A stretch of DNA of 64,000 bases. Source: Proteus alimentorum. Lineage in GTDB: Bacteria > Pseudomonadota > Gammaproteobacteria > Enterobacterales > Enterobacteriaceae. The notes beneath the pieces were generated by a model, which was not told where the DNA came from, searched no databases, and saw nothing but the letters and a program-made list of their open reading frames with translations. Made by a program: the position numbers and the translations under genes. Below, one piece after another: positions 9,473-20,781 of the stretch. How positions within the stretch are numbered: the first letter of the stretch is position 1; the number at the start of each line of letters is the position of its first letter. The stretch is taken from assembly GCF_002607735.1 (NCBI RefSeq), contig NZ_NBVR01000018.1, positions 1 to 64,000 on the forward strand, given 5' to 3'.

Positions 9473-10131
9473 TCGACGCGTTGTTGATGAACCCAAACAG
9501 CGACTTCAACACGAGATTTTAACTTCATCTTTTTCAGTAGATGTTTTACATGCACTTTGACCGTACTTTCCGTAATATCAAGTTTACGTGCGATCATTTT
9601 ATTTGATAACCCTTGTGCTATCAGTTTTAAAATATCGCGTTCACGCGGGGTGAGTTGTTCAATATCACGCTCACCTTCAGAACGATCTTCACGTAATGAT
9701 TCAGCTAAAATAGGGGTTAACGCAGGGCTGACGACCATTTTTCCGGCCGCAGCCTGTTTTAGAGCCGCAAGTAATTCTTCAGGCTCCATATCTTTTAAAA
9801 GATAACCATCTGCGCCGCGTTTTAACGCTGTCACTAAATCATCGCTGTAGTTTGATACACTAAACACAACGATCCTTCCTGATAATGACTTTAATCTCAA
9901 CTGATCAAGTGTTTCAAAACCATTCATTCCTGGCATATTCAGATCCAGCAAAATTAAATCTGGATCTAATTCTTCCGCGAGTTTCACGCCTTGAATACCC
10001 TCTCCCGCTTCCCCAATGACAGTGAGTGTTGTATCAAGACTTAAAAGTTGTTTTACACCATTGCGTAGCATCGGGTGATCATCAATGAGTAAAATTGTCG
10101 CTTTTTCTGAGGGGGAACTCATATTATTCAT
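9469..10131 (-). CDS. narL: Nitrate/nitrite response regulator NarL
   Basis: A 220-residue response regulator of the NarL/FixJ class. The receiver domain has the acidic pair IDDHP, phospho-acceptor Asp about residue 63 (LLDLNMPG) and the switch Ser/Lys ([14 protein letters not shown]). The C-terminal helix-turn-helix reads [25 protein letters not shown]. It activates nar genes and represses frd-type genes when phosphorylated. The start at 10131 is preferred because GGAG sits nine bases upstream; an in-frame TTG at 10146 overlaps that ribosome site. It follows narX almost directly, forming a narXL operon. Confidence 0.93.
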   Translation of the reverse strand: MNNMSSPSEKATILLIDDHPMLRNGVKQLLSLDTTLTVIGEAGEGIQGVKLAEELDPDLILLDLNMPGMNGFETLDQLRLKSLSGRIVVFSVSNYSDDLVTALKRGADGYLLKDMEPEELLAALKQAAAGKMVVSPALTPILAESLREDRSEGERDIEQLTPRERDILKLIAQGLSNKMIARKLDITESTVKVHVKHLLKKMKLKSRVEVAVWVHQQRVD

Positions 10132-10147
10132 TACGACTTGCTCCAAT

Positions 10148-11953
10148 TTAGACAGGGTCTTTGTGAGTAGTAATTAATGGAAATTTAACAAACACTTGAG
10201 TACCGCCCTGTTCGCGTACTTTTATAGTATAAGAACCATTTAAGCTGTTTGCGCGTTCACGCATAATAATAAGACCATAATGATTTAACTTTTCAGGATT
10301 AGGGCTAATTCCCTCACCATTATCATTAATTTTTAGTTCAACCATGCCATTATTTAGAGATAAAGAGACTTCAGCCCAATTGGCATTGGCATGTTGTAAA
10401 ATATTATTTAATGCTTCACGGACGATTTGTACAACGTGAATACCTTGATGTGAATTCACACATTTTGCGGGTAATTGATAGTCAAAACTAATGGAGAAAC
10501 CCAGGCGCTGATTAAATTCAGTCAATGTACTTTCTAGCGCAGCAAGTAACCCCGGTTCAGTGAGTTTTAAGCGAAAAGTGGTTAACAACTCTCTTAACTG
10601 ACGATAAGCCACATTAAGCTCTTCTCGCATCTCTTTAAGGAGTTTTTGGCAGTTATCCGGTAAGGTTTCTGACTGCATCTGCAAATAGCTAACTTGCATT
10701 TTTAAACAAGAAAGTGATTGTGCAATAGAATCATGTAATTCACGAGCAATAGCTGAGCGCTCATCCATTAATAAAAGCTGTTGCTGCTGTTCATTTTGTT
10801 GTTCCATTGCCAGCATTGCTGAAATTTGTTTTGTCAGTAAGAGCATTAAATTATTTTGTTCATCAGTTAAAACGGTATTTTCAGGTAGCCGCATAACAAA
10901 CAATCCATAACGATGGATTTGATCGGCTAATTCCCAATGTAATAACTCACTACTTAACGAAGTCGTTATTAACGTATTATCTTCACAACGTTCGCACTGT
11001 TGATTTGGACAGTGATGTGGGCGAGGTTGAGGTTCTAAACTGATTTCATTAAACAGTGTGTGATGATTATCTTCATATAAACGTATCTGCAAATAAGTAT
11101 CAGGAATGATTTGTTGAAGCTCAAATAATATCTGCCTTAATCGGGCGCAAAGTGGTGCAGTGGAGTGTAATTGTTGGCTTGAATGATAGAGATAAGAGAG
11201 CACTTTATTTTTCTGTTGTAAGTCGTGCGTTTTTTCGACCACTCTTTTTTCTAATTCACTATATAGCGTAGAAAGCTCTTCTGACATGGTATTGAGTGCG
11301 ATACCCAATGTGGCAATTTCATCATGATGTGTACGTTGGTGGAAACGTGCTGAAAAATTACCATGTCCAATTGAATTAGCCATCGCCATAAGTTGTTGCC
11401 AAGGGTGTAATAAACGGCGACGGAAATGCCAAACGGAGCCAAATAACAGTAATAATGTAAGTGCTGTAAATATCAGTTGAGTGTAAGCCACCAGCCTTAT
11501 TTTTTGTTCTGTTAACTGATCTATACTCAAGACTAATTTATCTAATTGAGAAACAAAAAAGGTAACCTCTTGTTTTGCATCCTCTCGTTGCTGGGCATAG
11601 AGCAAGGTTGGTTTTAAGGTTTCTTTCCAATAAGTATTTAACTGAGCATATTGTGATTGTAGCGACGCATTGCTTAAGACTTGAAGTAATTCACCACTGT
11701 CTAAGTCAGTTTCTAATTCGTGAAGATAATAACGATGTTGTTCATCTAAGGGTAAAGCGGATAGCAAGCGATAGCTTTGCATTCGCAACGATCCAGATTT
11801 ATTAATTGCATGAGCATTACCTTGCACACTCAAAATAATATGGTTAGAAATCGCCATTCCTACCACACCCAATAGAGTGAAAAGTAACATTAATATCGCT
11901 ATCTGATTAATAATTGAAAAACGGTAGTGCCATTGGATTTTATGTGTACTCAT
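10148..11953 (-). CDS. narX: Nitrate/nitrite sensor histidine kinase NarX
   Basis: A 601-residue inner-membrane sensor (E. coli NarX is about 598). Order: N-terminal membrane helix, periplasmic domain with the nitrate-binding P-box ([15 protein letters not shown]), second helix, HAMP linker, a central GAF-like module with a cysteine cluster ([14 protein letters not shown]), and a HisKA_3-type kinase with the phospho-His in [13 protein letters not shown] and the ATP lid NDNGEGISP...GLIIMRERA. It phosphorylates NarL in response to nitrate and nitrite. Divergent from narK, with the promoter region between them. Confidence 0.94.
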   Translation of the reverse strand: MSTHKIQWHYRFSIINQIAILMLLFTLLGVVGMAISNHIILSVQGNAHAINKSGSLRMQSYRLLSALPLDEQHRYYLHELETDLDSGELLQVLSNASLQSQYAQLNTYWKETLKPTLLYAQQREDAKQEVTFFVSQLDKLVLSIDQLTEQKIRLVAYTQLIFTALTLLLLFGSVWHFRRRLLHPWQQLMAMANSIGHGNFSARFHQRTHHDEIATLGIALNTMSEELSTLYSELEKRVVEKTHDLQQKNKVLSYLYHSSQQLHSTAPLCARLRQILFELQQIIPDTYLQIRLYEDNHHTLFNEISLEPQPRPHHCPNQQCERCEDNTLITTSLSSELLHWELADQIHRYGLFVMRLPENTVLTDEQNNLMLLLTKQISAMLAMEQQNEQQQQLLLMDERSAIARELHDSIAQSLSCLKMQVSYLQMQSETLPDNCQKLLKEMREELNVAYRQLRELLTTFRLKLTEPGLLAALESTLTEFNQRLGFSISFDYQLPAKCVNSHQGIHVVQIVREALNNILQHANANWAEVSLSLNNGMVELKINDNGEGISPNPEKLNHYGLIIMRERANSLNGSYTIKVREQGGTQVFVKFPLITTHKDPV

Positions 11954-12027
11954 CGTTATTTTTCCAAATTTATTCTGGCGCTATATTGCCTTAAAAAGAC
12001 ATCAAATGTCATATACCACTAAAGTAT

Positions 12028-12034
12028 TACCTCT
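12028..12034 (+). promoter_or_regulatory. Candidate NarL heptamer
   Basis: TACCTCT matches the NarL heptamer TACYYMT and lies about 220 bp before narK, in the range of the distal NarL sites of E. coli narK. A single short match, so weak evidence. Confidence 0.25.
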
Positions 12035-12177
12035 AAATATCTCATGGAGATAATTTCACTTCTAAATTATAGTGTTTTTAATTTAACTTATTCATTTAAA
12101 ATGAAAAATTAAGGGTAATCCTATTAATACTTAGGTGTAAATAACGACTTTAGCTTAAAAATCAAACAAATATTTGC

Positions 12178-12191
12178 TTGATGCAGATCAT
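12178..12191. promoter_or_regulatory. FNR box upstream of narK
   Basis: TTGATGCAGATCAT matches the FNR consensus TTGAT-N4-ATCAA at nine of ten positions. Its centre is about 66 bp before the narK start codon, so a class II FNR promoter with a short leader fits. Consistent with anaerobic induction of narK in relatives. Confidence 0.7.
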
Positions 12192-12250
12192 GACTAATTA
12201 ACAATTCTAATCGTAAAAAGGTGCCAATCTAACCGTTAATCGAGGTTGTT

Positions 12251-13645
12251 ATGGCACTCACTCAACACCCAGAAAAAATGAGAAAAGGGGTGATCGAAGA
12301 TTGGCATCCTGAAGATAAAGCTTTTTGGGAAAAAACTGGTCAAAAGATCGCTTCTCGCAATTTATGGATTTCTGTTCCTTGTTTACTCTTATCATTCTGC
12401 GTATGGATGCTTTTTAGTGCAGTTGCAGTAAATTTGAACAAAGTCGGTTTTAACTTTACCACAGATCAGCTGTTTATGCTGACGGCTTTACCGTCTGTTT
12501 CGGGTGCGATTCTGCGCGTTCCTTACTCCTTTGTTATTCCTATTTTTGGTGGTCGTCGTTGGACGGCAATCAGTACTGTGTTTTTGATTATTCCTTGTAT
12601 CTGGCTGGGTATTGCAGTGCAAGACACCACAACGTCTTATTCAACCTTTATTGTGATTTCGCTGTTATGTGGTTTTGCAGGTGCGAACTTTGCTTCTAGT
12701 ATGGCGAATATCAGCTTTTTCTTCCCTAAAGCACGCCAAGGCGGTGCATTAGGATTAAATGGCGGATTAGGTAATCTGGGTGTGAGTGTTATGCAACTCG
12801 TTGCACCTTTAGTGATTGGCGTGGGTGTCTTTGCTATGTTTAGTGGCCCAGGTGTAGTTCAGCCTGATGGTTCACGTTTATGGCTAGAAAATGCGGCGTG
12901 GATTTGGGTTCCTTTCTTACTTATTCTGACATTTGCTGCGTGGTTTGGTATGAACGACCTTGCGGCGAACAAAGCCTCTTTAAGCCAGCAATTACCTGTT
13001 TTAAAACGGGGTCACCTCTGGTTATTAAGTATTTTATACCTGTGTTCTTTTGGTTCATTTATTGGCTTTTCAGCGGGTTTTGCGATGCTTTCTAAAACCC
13101 AATTCCCCGATATCGTTATTTTACATTATGCCTTCTTTGGCCCTTTATTAGGTGCCTTAGCCCGCCCAGTAGGTGGTGCTTTATCGGATAGATTTGGTGG
13201 TATTAGAGTCACACTTATCAACTTTATCATCATGGCAATATTCTCCGCTCTGCTTTTCTTAACACTGCCTATCAATGGCGCTGGTGGCTCATTTATCGCC
13301 TTTTTTGGTGTCTTTATGGTGTTGTTTTTAACCGCGGGTTTAGGGAGTGGTTCTACCTTCCAAATGATTGCTGTGGTGTTTAGAAAAATCACGATTGACC
13401 GCATGAAAGCACAAGGCGCTTCTGATGAAGCGGCTCAAAAAGAAGCGGTGACAGAAAGTGCAGCAGCACTTGGCTTTATCTCTGCCATTGGGGCTATTGG
13501 TGGCTTCTTTATTCCTAAAGCCTTCGGTACATCACTGGCTATGACTGGCTCTCCTGCCGGTGCCATGAAAATCTTTGTTCTATTTTATATCGCCTGCGTC
13601 TTGATCACTTGGTTGGTCTATGGACGTAAACACAATAAACAATAA
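12251..13645 (+). CDS. narK: Nitrate/nitrite antiporter NarK
   Basis: A 464-residue major-facilitator protein with twelve hydrophobic segments and two nitrate signature motifs rich in glycine (GFAGANFASSMANISFFFP around residue 140-160 and a second copy near 355 with GLGSGSTFQMIAVVF). It brings nitrate in and removes nitrite during nitrate respiration. Length matches E. coli NarK (463). Divergent from narX; the nitrate reductase genes follow after about 50 bp, so read-through into narG or a separate narG promoter are both possible. Confidence 0.94.
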   Translation: MALTQHPEKMRKGVIEDWHPEDKAFWEKTGQKIASRNLWISVPCLLLSFCVWMLFSAVAVNLNKVGFNFTTDQLFMLTALPSVSGAILRVPYSFVIPIFGGRRWTAISTVFLIIPCIWLGIAVQDTTTSYSTFIVISLLCGFAGANFASSMANISFFFPKARQGGALGLNGGLGNLGVSVMQLVAPLVIGVGVFAMFSGPGVVQPDGSRLWLENAAWIWVPFLLILTFAAWFGMNDLAANKASLSQQLPVLKRGHLWLLSILYLCSFGSFIGFSAGFAMLSKTQFPDIVILHYAFFGPLLGALARPVGGALSDRFGGIRVTLINFIIMAIFSALLFLTLPINGAGGSFIAFFGVFMVLFLTAGLGSGSTFQMIAVVFRKITIDRMKAQGASDEAAQKEAVTESAAALGFISAIGAIGGFFIPKAFGTSLAMTGSPAGAMKIFVLFYIACVLITWLVYGRKHNKQ

Positions 13646-13697
13646 TGACGAATTATACGCAATGTGAGAGCGCTCGCGCGCATTGGGAGAGTATCTG

Positions 13698-16600
13698 ATG
13701 AGTAAGTTTCTCGATAGATTCCGCTATTTCAAACAACTTGGTGATACCTTTTCAAAGGATCATGGCCAAGAGTTAAATGTTAACCGCGATTGGGAAGATG
13801 GTTATCGCAGTCGCTGGCAGCACGACAAAATTGTTCGTTCTACCCACGGTGTAAACTGTACCGGCTCTTGTAGCTGGAAAATTTACGTTAAAAATGGGTT
13901 AGTGACATGGGAAACCCAACAAACAGACTACCCACGTACACGCCCTGATTTACCGGATCACGAGCCTCGTGGCTGTCCTCGTGGTGCAAGCTATTCATGG
14001 TATTTATATAGCGCGAATCGCGTTAAATACCCAATGGTACGTAAACGCCTCATTAAATTATGGCGTGAAGCCAAAGCACAACATAGTGATCCTGTTGATG
14101 CATGGGCTTCTATTGTTAACGCGCCAGAAAAAACCAAAAGCTATAAGCAAGCGCGTGGGCGTGGGGGTTTTGTCCGATCTTCATGGTCAGAAGTGAATGA
14201 AATCATTGCCGCTTCTAACGTGTTTACAGCAAAAGAGTTTGGCCCTGATCGTATTATCGGTTTCTCGCCAATTCCTGCTATGTCGATGGTGTCATATGCG
14301 GCAGGCGCGCGTTATTTATCGCTTATTGGTGGCGCGTGTTTAAGTTTCTACGATTGGTATTGTGACTTACCTCCCGCATCTCCAATGACTTGGGGTGAGC
14401 AAACAGACGTACCAGAATCCGCAGACTGGTATAACTCTTCTTATCTGATTGCGTGGGGTTCTAACGTACCTCAAACCCGTACTCCTGATGCGCACTTCTT
14501 TACCGAAGTTCGTTATAAAGGCACTAAAACCGTTGCCGTAACGCCAGATTACGCTGAAATTGCAAAGCTCTGTGACCAATGGTTAAACCCAAAACAAGGT
14601 ACAGACAGCGCAATGGCAATGGCGATGGGACACGTTATTCTTAGCGAATTCCACGTTAAACGCCAAACAGAATATTTCCGCAACTATGTGCGCACTTACA
14701 CTGATATGCCAATGTTGGTGATGCTAGATAAACACGATTCAGGCAAGCTAGTTGCAGGTCGTATGTTGCGTGCTTCTGATTTAGTGAACAATCTGGATCA
14801 AGAGAAAAATCCAGAGTGGAAAACTATTGCGATTGATGAGCAAACTCAACAATTAGTTGCGCCTCAAGGTTCGATGGGCTTTCGTTGGGAAGGCGTGGCT
14901 AAATGGAACCTAGAGCCTAAAGACGGCAAAAGTGGCAAAAATATCACATTGCAATTAGGTCTTTTAGATAATCATGATGATGTTGTTGATGTCGCATTCC
15001 CTTATTTTGGTGGCATTAAAAGCGAATATTTTGAAGGTGTTGCGCTTGATGATGTGATTGTTCATAAACTGCCAGCTAAGCGGATTACACTTGCGAACGG
15101 TGAAGAGAAATACATCACAACTGTCTATGATTTATTGTTAGCCAACTATGGCGTTGATCGCGGTTTAAATGATGAAAACTGTGCATCAAACTACGATGAA
15201 ATCAAAGCATACTCCCCCGCATGGGCTGAAAAAGTCACAGGTGTCAGTCGTCAAGATATCACCCGTATTGCGCGTGAATTTGCGGATAACGCAGAAAAAA
15301 CACATGGTCGTTCTATGGTGATTGTGGGGGCAGGTATCAACCACTGGTATCACATGGATATGACGTATCGTGGCATTATCAATATGCTGATTTTCTGTGG
15401 TTGCATCGGCCAAAGTGGTGGTGGTTGGGCACACTATGTTGGACAAGAAAAACTGCGCCCACAAACGGGTTGGTTGCCATTGGCCTTTGGTCTTGACTGG
15501 CAGCGTCCACCTCGCCATATGAACAGTACGTCATTTTTCTATAACCACTCAAGTCAGTGGCGTTATGAAACCGTATCACCGACAGAGTTGTTATCGCCAT
15601 TAGCCGATAAATCTCGCTTTAGTGGTAGTTTGGTCGATATGAACGTGCGTTCAGAGCGTATGGGGTGGTTACCTTCCGCGCCTCAATTAAACTTAAACCC
15701 TCTGTCTATTGCGAAAAAAGCGCAAGAAGCGGGGGTGAGTCCATCTGATTACACTGTGAATGCATTGAAATCAGGTGAAATCCGCTTTGCTTCAGAGCAA
15801 CCTGATAACCCACAAAACTTCCCACGTAATTTATTTATCTGGCGTTCTAATTTGTTAGGTTCGGCAGGTAAAGGGCATGAGTATTTACTGAAATACTTGT
15901 TGGGAACCGAAAATGGATTACAAGGTAAAGATTTAGGCGAGCAAGGCCAAGTTAAGCCACAAGAAGTGGAATGGCAAGATAAAGGTGGTGAAGGTAAAGT
16001 TGATTTAGTGGTAACTTTAGACTTCCGTATGTCAAGTACTTGTCTGTTTTCCGATATCGTTTTACCAACAGCCACATGGTATGAAAAAGATGATATGAAT
16101 ACGTCGGATATGCATCCGTTTATTCATCCATTAACTGCTGCGGTGGATCCTGCTTGGGAATCCAAAACAGACTGGGAAATCTATAAAGGTATCGCTAAAA
16201 CCTTCTCTAAATTGTGCGTGGGTCATTTAGGTGTTGAAACCGATCTAGTGACATTACCGATTCAGCATGACTCCGCCGCCGAAATGGCACAACCTTTCGA
16301 TGTGAAAGATTGGAAGAAAGGTGAATGTGATCTTATTCCGGGTAAAACAGCACCACACCTTATTCCTGTTGAGCGTGATTATCCAAATACCTATGCCCGC
16401 TTCACCTCACTTGGGCCATTGATGGACAAATTGGGTAATGGCGGTAAAGGGATCAGTTGGAATACACAGGCAGAAGTCGATTTCTTGAAAAAACTCAATC
16501 GCGTTCGCCATGACGGTGCTGCAAAAGGGCGCCCAGCAATTGAAACAGCAATTGATGCAGCCGAAGTTATCCTCTCTTTAGCACCTGAAACCAATGGTCA

Positions 16601-17459
16601 AGTGGCGGTAAAAGCGTGGGATGCACTCAGTAAAGTGACAGGACGCGATCACACTCATTTAGCGAAAGTAAAAGAAGACGAAAAAATTCGTTTCCGCGAT
16701 ATCGTTGCTCAACCTCGTAAAATCATTTCAAGCCCTACATGGTCTGGTCTTGAAGATGAGCACGTCTCTTATAACGCCTGTTATACCAACGTTCACGAGA
16801 TGATCCCTTGGCGTACTTTAAGTGGTCGTCAGCAGTTGTATCAAGATCATGAGTGGATGCGTGCTTATGGTGAAAGCTTAGTGGTCTATCGTCCACCAAT
16901 CGATACTAAAGCGATTGATGCGGTTAAAGGTAAAAAACCAAATGGTTTCCCTGAAAAGGCGCTGAACTTCCTAACTCCTCACCAAAAATGGGGTATTCAC
17001 TCAACGTATAGCGATAACTTATTGATGTTAACGCTCGGTCGTGGTGGCCCAGTGGTTTGGCTGAGTGAAGATGATGCGAAAGAAATGGGAATTAGCGATA
17101 ACGATTGGGTTGAAGCTTATAACAGTAATGGTGCGCTAACGGCGAGAGCGATTGTCAGCCAACGTATTCCTGATGGCATGATTTATATGTATCACGCACA
17201 AGAACGTCAAATAAACCTGCCAGGATCTGAAATAACAGGAATGCGTGGCGGTATTCACAACTCTGTGACGCGAGTTTGCCCTAAACCCACTCATATGATT
17301 GGTGGATACGCGCAGTTGGCTTATAGCTTTAACTATTACGGCACTGTGGGCTCTAACCGTGATGAGTTTGTAGTGGTGCGTAAAATGAAACAGATTGATT
17401 GGCTTGATGGTGAAGGTGATGCTTATCAACAGACCCTGAATGGACAGGAGAAGGCATAA
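13698..17459 (+). CDS. narG: Respiratory nitrate reductase alpha subunit NarG
   Basis: A 1253-residue molybdenum enzyme that reduces nitrate to nitrite at the cytoplasmic face. The first iron-sulfur site is visible as HGVNCTGSCSWKIYVKNG with a His plus three Cys ligands (last Cys in EPRGCPRGAS); a bis-molybdopterin domain follows with DIVLPTATWYEKDD and a C-terminal cofactor-binding domain. Start at ATG 13698 (MSKFLDRFRYF) matches E. coli; an in-frame TTG at 13683 overlaps the GGGAGAG ribosome site. First gene of narGHJI; its stop overlaps the narH start by one base. Confidence 0.96.
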   Translation: MSKFLDRFRYFKQLGDTFSKDHGQELNVNRDWEDGYRSRWQHDKIVRSTHGVNCTGSCSWKIYVKNGLVTWETQQTDYPRTRPDLPDHEPRGCPRGASYSWYLYSANRVKYPMVRKRLIKLWREAKAQHSDPVDAWASIVNAPEKTKSYKQARGRGGFVRSSWSEVNEIIAASNVFTAKEFGPDRIIGFSPIPAMSMVSYAAGARYLSLIGGACLSFYDWYCDLPPASPMTWGEQTDVPESADWYNSSYLIAWGSNVPQTRTPDAHFFTEVRYKGTKTVAVTPDYAEIAKLCDQWLNPKQGTDSAMAMAMGHVILSEFHVKRQTEYFRNYVRTYTDMPMLVMLDKHDSGKLVAGRMLRASDLVNNLDQEKNPEWKTIAIDEQTQQLVAPQGSMGFRWEGVAKWNLEPKDGKSGKNITLQLGLLDNHDDVVDVAFPYFGGIKSEYFEGVALDDVIVHKLPAKRITLANGEEKYITTVYDLLLANYGVDRGLNDENCASNYDEIKAYSPAWAEKVTGVSRQDITRIAREFADNAEKTHGRSMVIVGAGINHWYHMDMTYRGIINMLIFCGCIGQSGGGWAHYVGQEKLRPQTGWLPLAFGLDWQRPPRHMNSTSFFYNHSSQWRYETVSPTELLSPLADKSRFSGSLVDMNVRSERMGWLPSAPQLNLNPLSIAKKAQEAGVSPSDYTVNALKSGEIRFASEQPDNPQNFPRNLFIWRSNLLGSAGKGHEYLLKYLLGTENGLQGKDLGEQGQVKPQEVEWQDKGGEGKVDLVVTLDFRMSSTCLFSDIVLPTATWYEKDDMNTSDMHPFIHPLTAAVDPAWESKTDWEIYKGIAKTFSKLCVGHLGVETDLVTLPIQHDSAAEMAQPFDVKDWKKGECDLIPGKTAPHLIPVERDYPNTYARFTSLGPLMDKLGNGGKGISWNTQAEVDFLKKLNRVRHDGAAKGRPAIETAIDAAEVILSLAPETNGQVAVKAWDALSKVTGRDHTHLAKVKEDEKIRFRDIVAQPRKIISSPTWSGLEDEHVSYNACYTNVHEMIPWRTLSGRQQLYQDHEWMRAYGESLVVYRPPIDTKAIDAVKGKKPNGFPEKALNFLTPHQKWGIHSTYSDNLLMLTLGRGGPVVWLSEDDAKEMGISDNDWVEAYNSNGALTARAIVSQRIPDGMIYMYHAQERQINLPGSEITGMRGGIHNSVTRVCPKPTHMIGGYAQLAYSFNYYGTVGSNRDEFVVVRKMKQIDWLDGEGDAYQQTLNGQEKA

Positions 17460-19012
17460 TGAAAATTCGTTCACAAGTCGGTATGGTACTGAACCTCGAC
17501 AAATGTATCGGTTGCCATACCTGTTCAGTAACCTGTAAAAATGTTTGGACCAGTCGTGAAGGTGTTGAATACGCATGGTTCAATAACGTTGAAACCAAAC
17601 CGGGTACAGGGTATCCCCAAAATTGGGAAGACCAAGAGAAGTGGAAAGGTGGCTGGATCAAAAATATCAAAGGTAAATTAGTACCAAGAATGGGCAACCG
17701 TGTTGGTCTATTATCTAACATTTTTGCCAACCCAGATGTGCCAGCATTAGACGACTACTATGAGCCTTTTGATTATGACTATGAGCATTTAAAAAATGCA
17801 CCAGAAGGCTCATTACCGACAGCGCGTCCTCGTTCGCTGATCACTGGTCAGCGTATGACCAAAATCGAAAAAGGCCCAAACTGGGAAGATGACTTAGGTG
17901 GCGAATTTAGCAAGCGTGCTGCGGATAAGAACTTCGCCAATATGCAAAAAGAGATGTATGGGCAGTTTGAAAATACATTCATGATGTATTTACCGCGTTT
18001 ATGTGAACACTGCTTAAATCCGGCTTGTGTTGCGACATGCCCAAGTGGTGCGATTTATAAACGTGCTGAAGATGGCATTGTGCTTATCGATCAAGATAAA
18101 TGCCGTGGATGGCGCATGTGTTTAACCGGATGCCCATACAAAAAAATCTACTTTAACTGGAAAAGCGGTAAATCAGAAAAATGTATTTTCTGTTATCCAC
18201 GTATTGAGGCTGGTCAGCCAACATTGTGCTCAGAAACGTGTGTGGGACGTATTCGTTATCTGGGTGTGATGCTGTATGACGCAGATAAAATCTCGCAAGC
18301 CGCCAGTGCGGATAATGAAAAAGATTTATACCAAAGCCAATTAGATATCTTCTTAGATCCCTTTGATCCTGAGGTGATTGCCGCGGCAGAAGAGCAAGGA
18401 ATTCCATTAAGTGTGATTGATGCAGCACAGCGTTCACCTGTTTACAAAATGGCAGTGGATTGGAAGCTGGCATTACCGCTGCATCCTGAATATCGCACCT
18501 TACCAATGGTTTGGTATGTACCACCTTTGTCACCCATTCAATCTGCTGCGGATGCGGGTGTATTACCACATACAGGCGTTCTACCTGATGTAGAAAGCTT
18601 ACGTATTCCTGTTCAGTATTTAGCTAACTTATTGACAGCGGGTGATACTGCACCAGTGTTATTAGCATTGAAACGTATGTTAGCGATGCGTCACTACAAA
18701 CGTGCTGAAACAGTAGAAGGAAAAACAGATTTAAGTGCATTAGAGCAAGTCGGTTTGACTGAAGCGCAAGCACAAGAGATGTATCGTTATCTAGCTATTG
18801 CCAATTATGAAGATCGCTTTGTTATCCCATCAAGCCATCGTGAACTTGCAAGAGAAGCTTTCCCAGAACGTAATGGTTGTGGTTTTAGCTTTGGTGACGG
18901 TTGCCATGGCAGTGATAGCAAATTTAATTTGTTTAATAGTCATCGTATTGATGCAATTGATATCACATCAAGAACGCCTCAAGATGAACGTCGTTCAGAG
19001 GAGAAAATATAA
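17459..19012 (+). CDS. narH: Respiratory nitrate reductase beta subunit NarH
   Basis: A 517-residue iron-sulfur protein that passes electrons from NarI to NarG. Four cysteine clusters are visible: CIGCHTCSVTCKNVW near the N-terminus, CEHCLNPACVATCPSG, CRGWRMCLTGCPYKK (Trp replacing one Cys, as in other NarH proteins where this gives the 3Fe-4S centre) and CIFCYPR..CSETCVGR. Overlaps narG and narJ by one base each (TAATG), implying translational coupling. Length agrees with E. coli NarH (512). Confidence 0.96.
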   Translation: MKIRSQVGMVLNLDKCIGCHTCSVTCKNVWTSREGVEYAWFNNVETKPGTGYPQNWEDQEKWKGGWIKNIKGKLVPRMGNRVGLLSNIFANPDVPALDDYYEPFDYDYEHLKNAPEGSLPTARPRSLITGQRMTKIEKGPNWEDDLGGEFSKRAADKNFANMQKEMYGQFENTFMMYLPRLCEHCLNPACVATCPSGAIYKRAEDGIVLIDQDKCRGWRMCLTGCPYKKIYFNWKSGKSEKCIFCYPRIEAGQPTLCSETCVGRIRYLGVMLYDADKISQAASADNEKDLYQSQLDIFLDPFDPEVIAAAEEQGIPLSVIDAAQRSPVYKMAVDWKLALPLHPEYRTLPMVWYVPPLSPIQSAADAGVLPHTGVLPDVESLRIPVQYLANLLTAGDTAPVLLALKRMLAMRHYKRAETVEGKTDLSALEQVGLTEAQAQEMYRYLAIANYEDRFVIPSSHRELAREAFPERNGCGFSFGDGCHGSDSKFNLFNSHRIDAIDITSRTPQDERRSEEKI

Positions 19013-19737
19013 TGATCTCTCTGAAAGTCATTTCCCATCTCTTAGATTATCCCACACAAGAATTATGGGATAACCGAGGTGAACTTATCGATGCATTACA
19101 GGAAGCCGATGAGCTTCCTGTGACTCAAGTTGCAAAATTAATGGCGTTTATTCACGCTTTATCGCAACAAGAGTTATTAGATGCACAAGCCAATTACAGT
19201 GAGATTTTTGATAGAGGCCGAGCGCGATCACTGTTGTTATTTGAACACGTTCATGGTGAGTCTCGCGATCGTGGTCAGGCAATGGTGGATCTGCTTAATC
19301 AATATCAACAAGCGGGGATCACATTAAGTAGCCGTGAACTTCCTGACTATTTGCCTACGTATCTTGAGTACTTAACGCTTTTACCTACAACCGGATGTAT
19401 TGAAGGGCTAAACAACATTGCGCCTATTTTGGCTCTGTTAGGTGAGCGTTTAAAACAACGAGGCAGTGACTATCACGCTCTCTTTGATGTGTTGCTTTGC
19501 CTCTCACAAAGTGGATTCGAAGCATCACAATTAACTGCTCAAGTAGAAAAAGAGCCTTTAGATGATACACCAGCAGCATTAGATGCGGTATGGGAAGAAG
19601 AACAAGTGACGTTTCTTGGAGAAGGGACGCAATGTAGCAGTAGCAATATTAGCCAACATCAGCGCCGCTTTGCACAAGAAACTGCAGTTCAATATCTCAA
19701 CGTGGGGAATTCGTTGGATACGGGAGCACAAAAATGA
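19012..19737 (+). CDS. narJ: Nitrate reductase assembly chaperone NarJ
   Basis: A 241-residue, mostly helical cytoplasmic chaperone of the TorD/NarJ family that inserts the molybdenum cofactor and iron-sulfur centre into NarG before membrane attachment. Visible features: [19 protein letters not shown] start, [27 protein letters not shown] central signature (quoted in part), and [10 protein letters not shown]. Starts in the TAATG overlap with narH and overlaps narI by four bases. Confidence 0.95.
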   Translation: MISLKVISHLLDYPTQELWDNRGELIDALQEADELPVTQVAKLMAFIHALSQQELLDAQANYSEIFDRGRARSLLLFEHVHGESRDRGQAMVDLLNQYQQAGITLSSRELPDYLPTYLEYLTLLPTTGCIEGLNNIAPILALLGERLKQRGSDYHALFDVLLCLSQSGFEASQLTAQVEKEPLDDTPAALDAVWEEEQVTFLGEGTQCSSSNISQHQRRFAQETAVQYLNVGNSLDTGAQK

Positions 19738-20411
19738 ATTACATCAATATGTTATTTTTTGATATTTATCCCTATATTGCCGGTGCCGTTTTTATTATTG
19801 GTAGCTGGTTACGTTACGACTATGGTCAATATACTTGGCGAGCTGGCTCTAGTCAGATGTTAGACAAGAAAAACATGCGTCTAGCGTCTAACTTATTTCA
19901 TGTTGGGATCCTCGGTATTTTTGCTGGTCATTTTTTGGGGATGTTAACGCCACATTGGATGTATGAATCCTTCTTGCCAATTGAATATAAGCAAATTATG
20001 GCGATGGTGGGTGGTGGTACTTGTGGTGTATTAATGCTGGTGGGGGGCGTGATGTTATTAAAACGCCGTTTAACCCATCCACGCGTTAGAGCTACATCTT
20101 CATTTGGTGACATCATGATCTTAACGCTTCTGGTTATTCAAGTTGCGTTAGGTCTGCTGACTATTCCATTCTCAGCACAACATATGGATGGCAGCGAAAT
20201 GATGAAGCTGGTGGCTTGGGCGCAATCTATCGTGACCTTCCACGGTGGTGCTTCGGCTCATCTTGAAGGTGTCGCATTCGTATTTAAATTGCACATTTTC
20301 TTAGGTATGACGATTTTCTTATTGTTCCCATTCTGTCGATTAGTTCATATTTGGAGCGTGCCAATTGAGTATTTAACGCGTCGCTATCAAATTGTGCGTA
20401 ATCGTCATTAA
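19734..20411 (+). CDS. narI: Respiratory nitrate reductase gamma subunit NarI
   Basis: A 225-residue membrane cytochrome b with five helices that oxidises quinol and anchors NarGH. Heme-ligating histidines are present in the helices ([16 protein letters not shown] and the FKLHIFLG / [11 protein letters not shown] segment). Same length as E. coli NarI. Last gene of the operon and followed by a strong terminator. Confidence 0.95.
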   Translation: MNYINMLFFDIYPYIAGAVFIIGSWLRYDYGQYTWRAGSSQMLDKKNMRLASNLFHVGILGIFAGHFLGMLTPHWMYESFLPIEYKQIMAMVGGGTCGVLMLVGGVMLLKRRLTHPRVRATSSFGDIMILTLLVIQVALGLLTIPFSAQHMDGSEMMKLVAWAQSIVTFHGGASAHLEGVAFVFKLHIFLGMTIFLLFPFCRLVHIWSVPIEYLTRRYQIVRNRH

Positions 20412-20463
20412 TGAATACCCATCTCCTGATAGTCAGTTAGAGACCCTTTAGTTGCGCTTATCT

Positions 20464-20490
20464 CACCCCCGCCCGCGGGGGTTTTTTTAT
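20464..20490 (+). terminator. Terminator of narGHJI
   Basis: Very GC-rich hairpin (CACCCCCGC / GCGGGGGT) followed by TTTTTTTA, 50 bp after narI. The rest of the gap to 20781 is AT-rich and shows no other clear signal. Confidence 0.85.
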
Positions 20491-20781
20491 CTCTTTTTCC
20501 TACCTTAAAACATCAACAAAAATTTTGAATGGTTAAAGCAATAATCTTTAGATTCATTTAAGAATGGTTGCACTTATAATTCTTTTCAACGAAATGAATT
20601 TATATAAGGCAATAAACAGTTAATTAAATATCGTGATATTTAATTAACTTTAAAGATTGATAATTGATTATTTATTATTAATAAATTCAAATGTAAATTT
20701 TAATTAATCTGAGCATTGTCATGTAAATTTGGTGCTATGATTTAATTGAGTCTTACCTCTATTATACTATCGGAGATTATT

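Noticed and set aside
13646-13697. GC-rich GAGAGCGCTC before narG as a terminator
   Set aside because: No T-run follows and the stem is short; it may only be leader structure.
15186-15600. Minus-strand open frames inside narG
   Set aside because: Overlapping shadows of a well-supported gene, with no ribosome sites and Cys/His/Thr-rich compositions typical of antisense frames.
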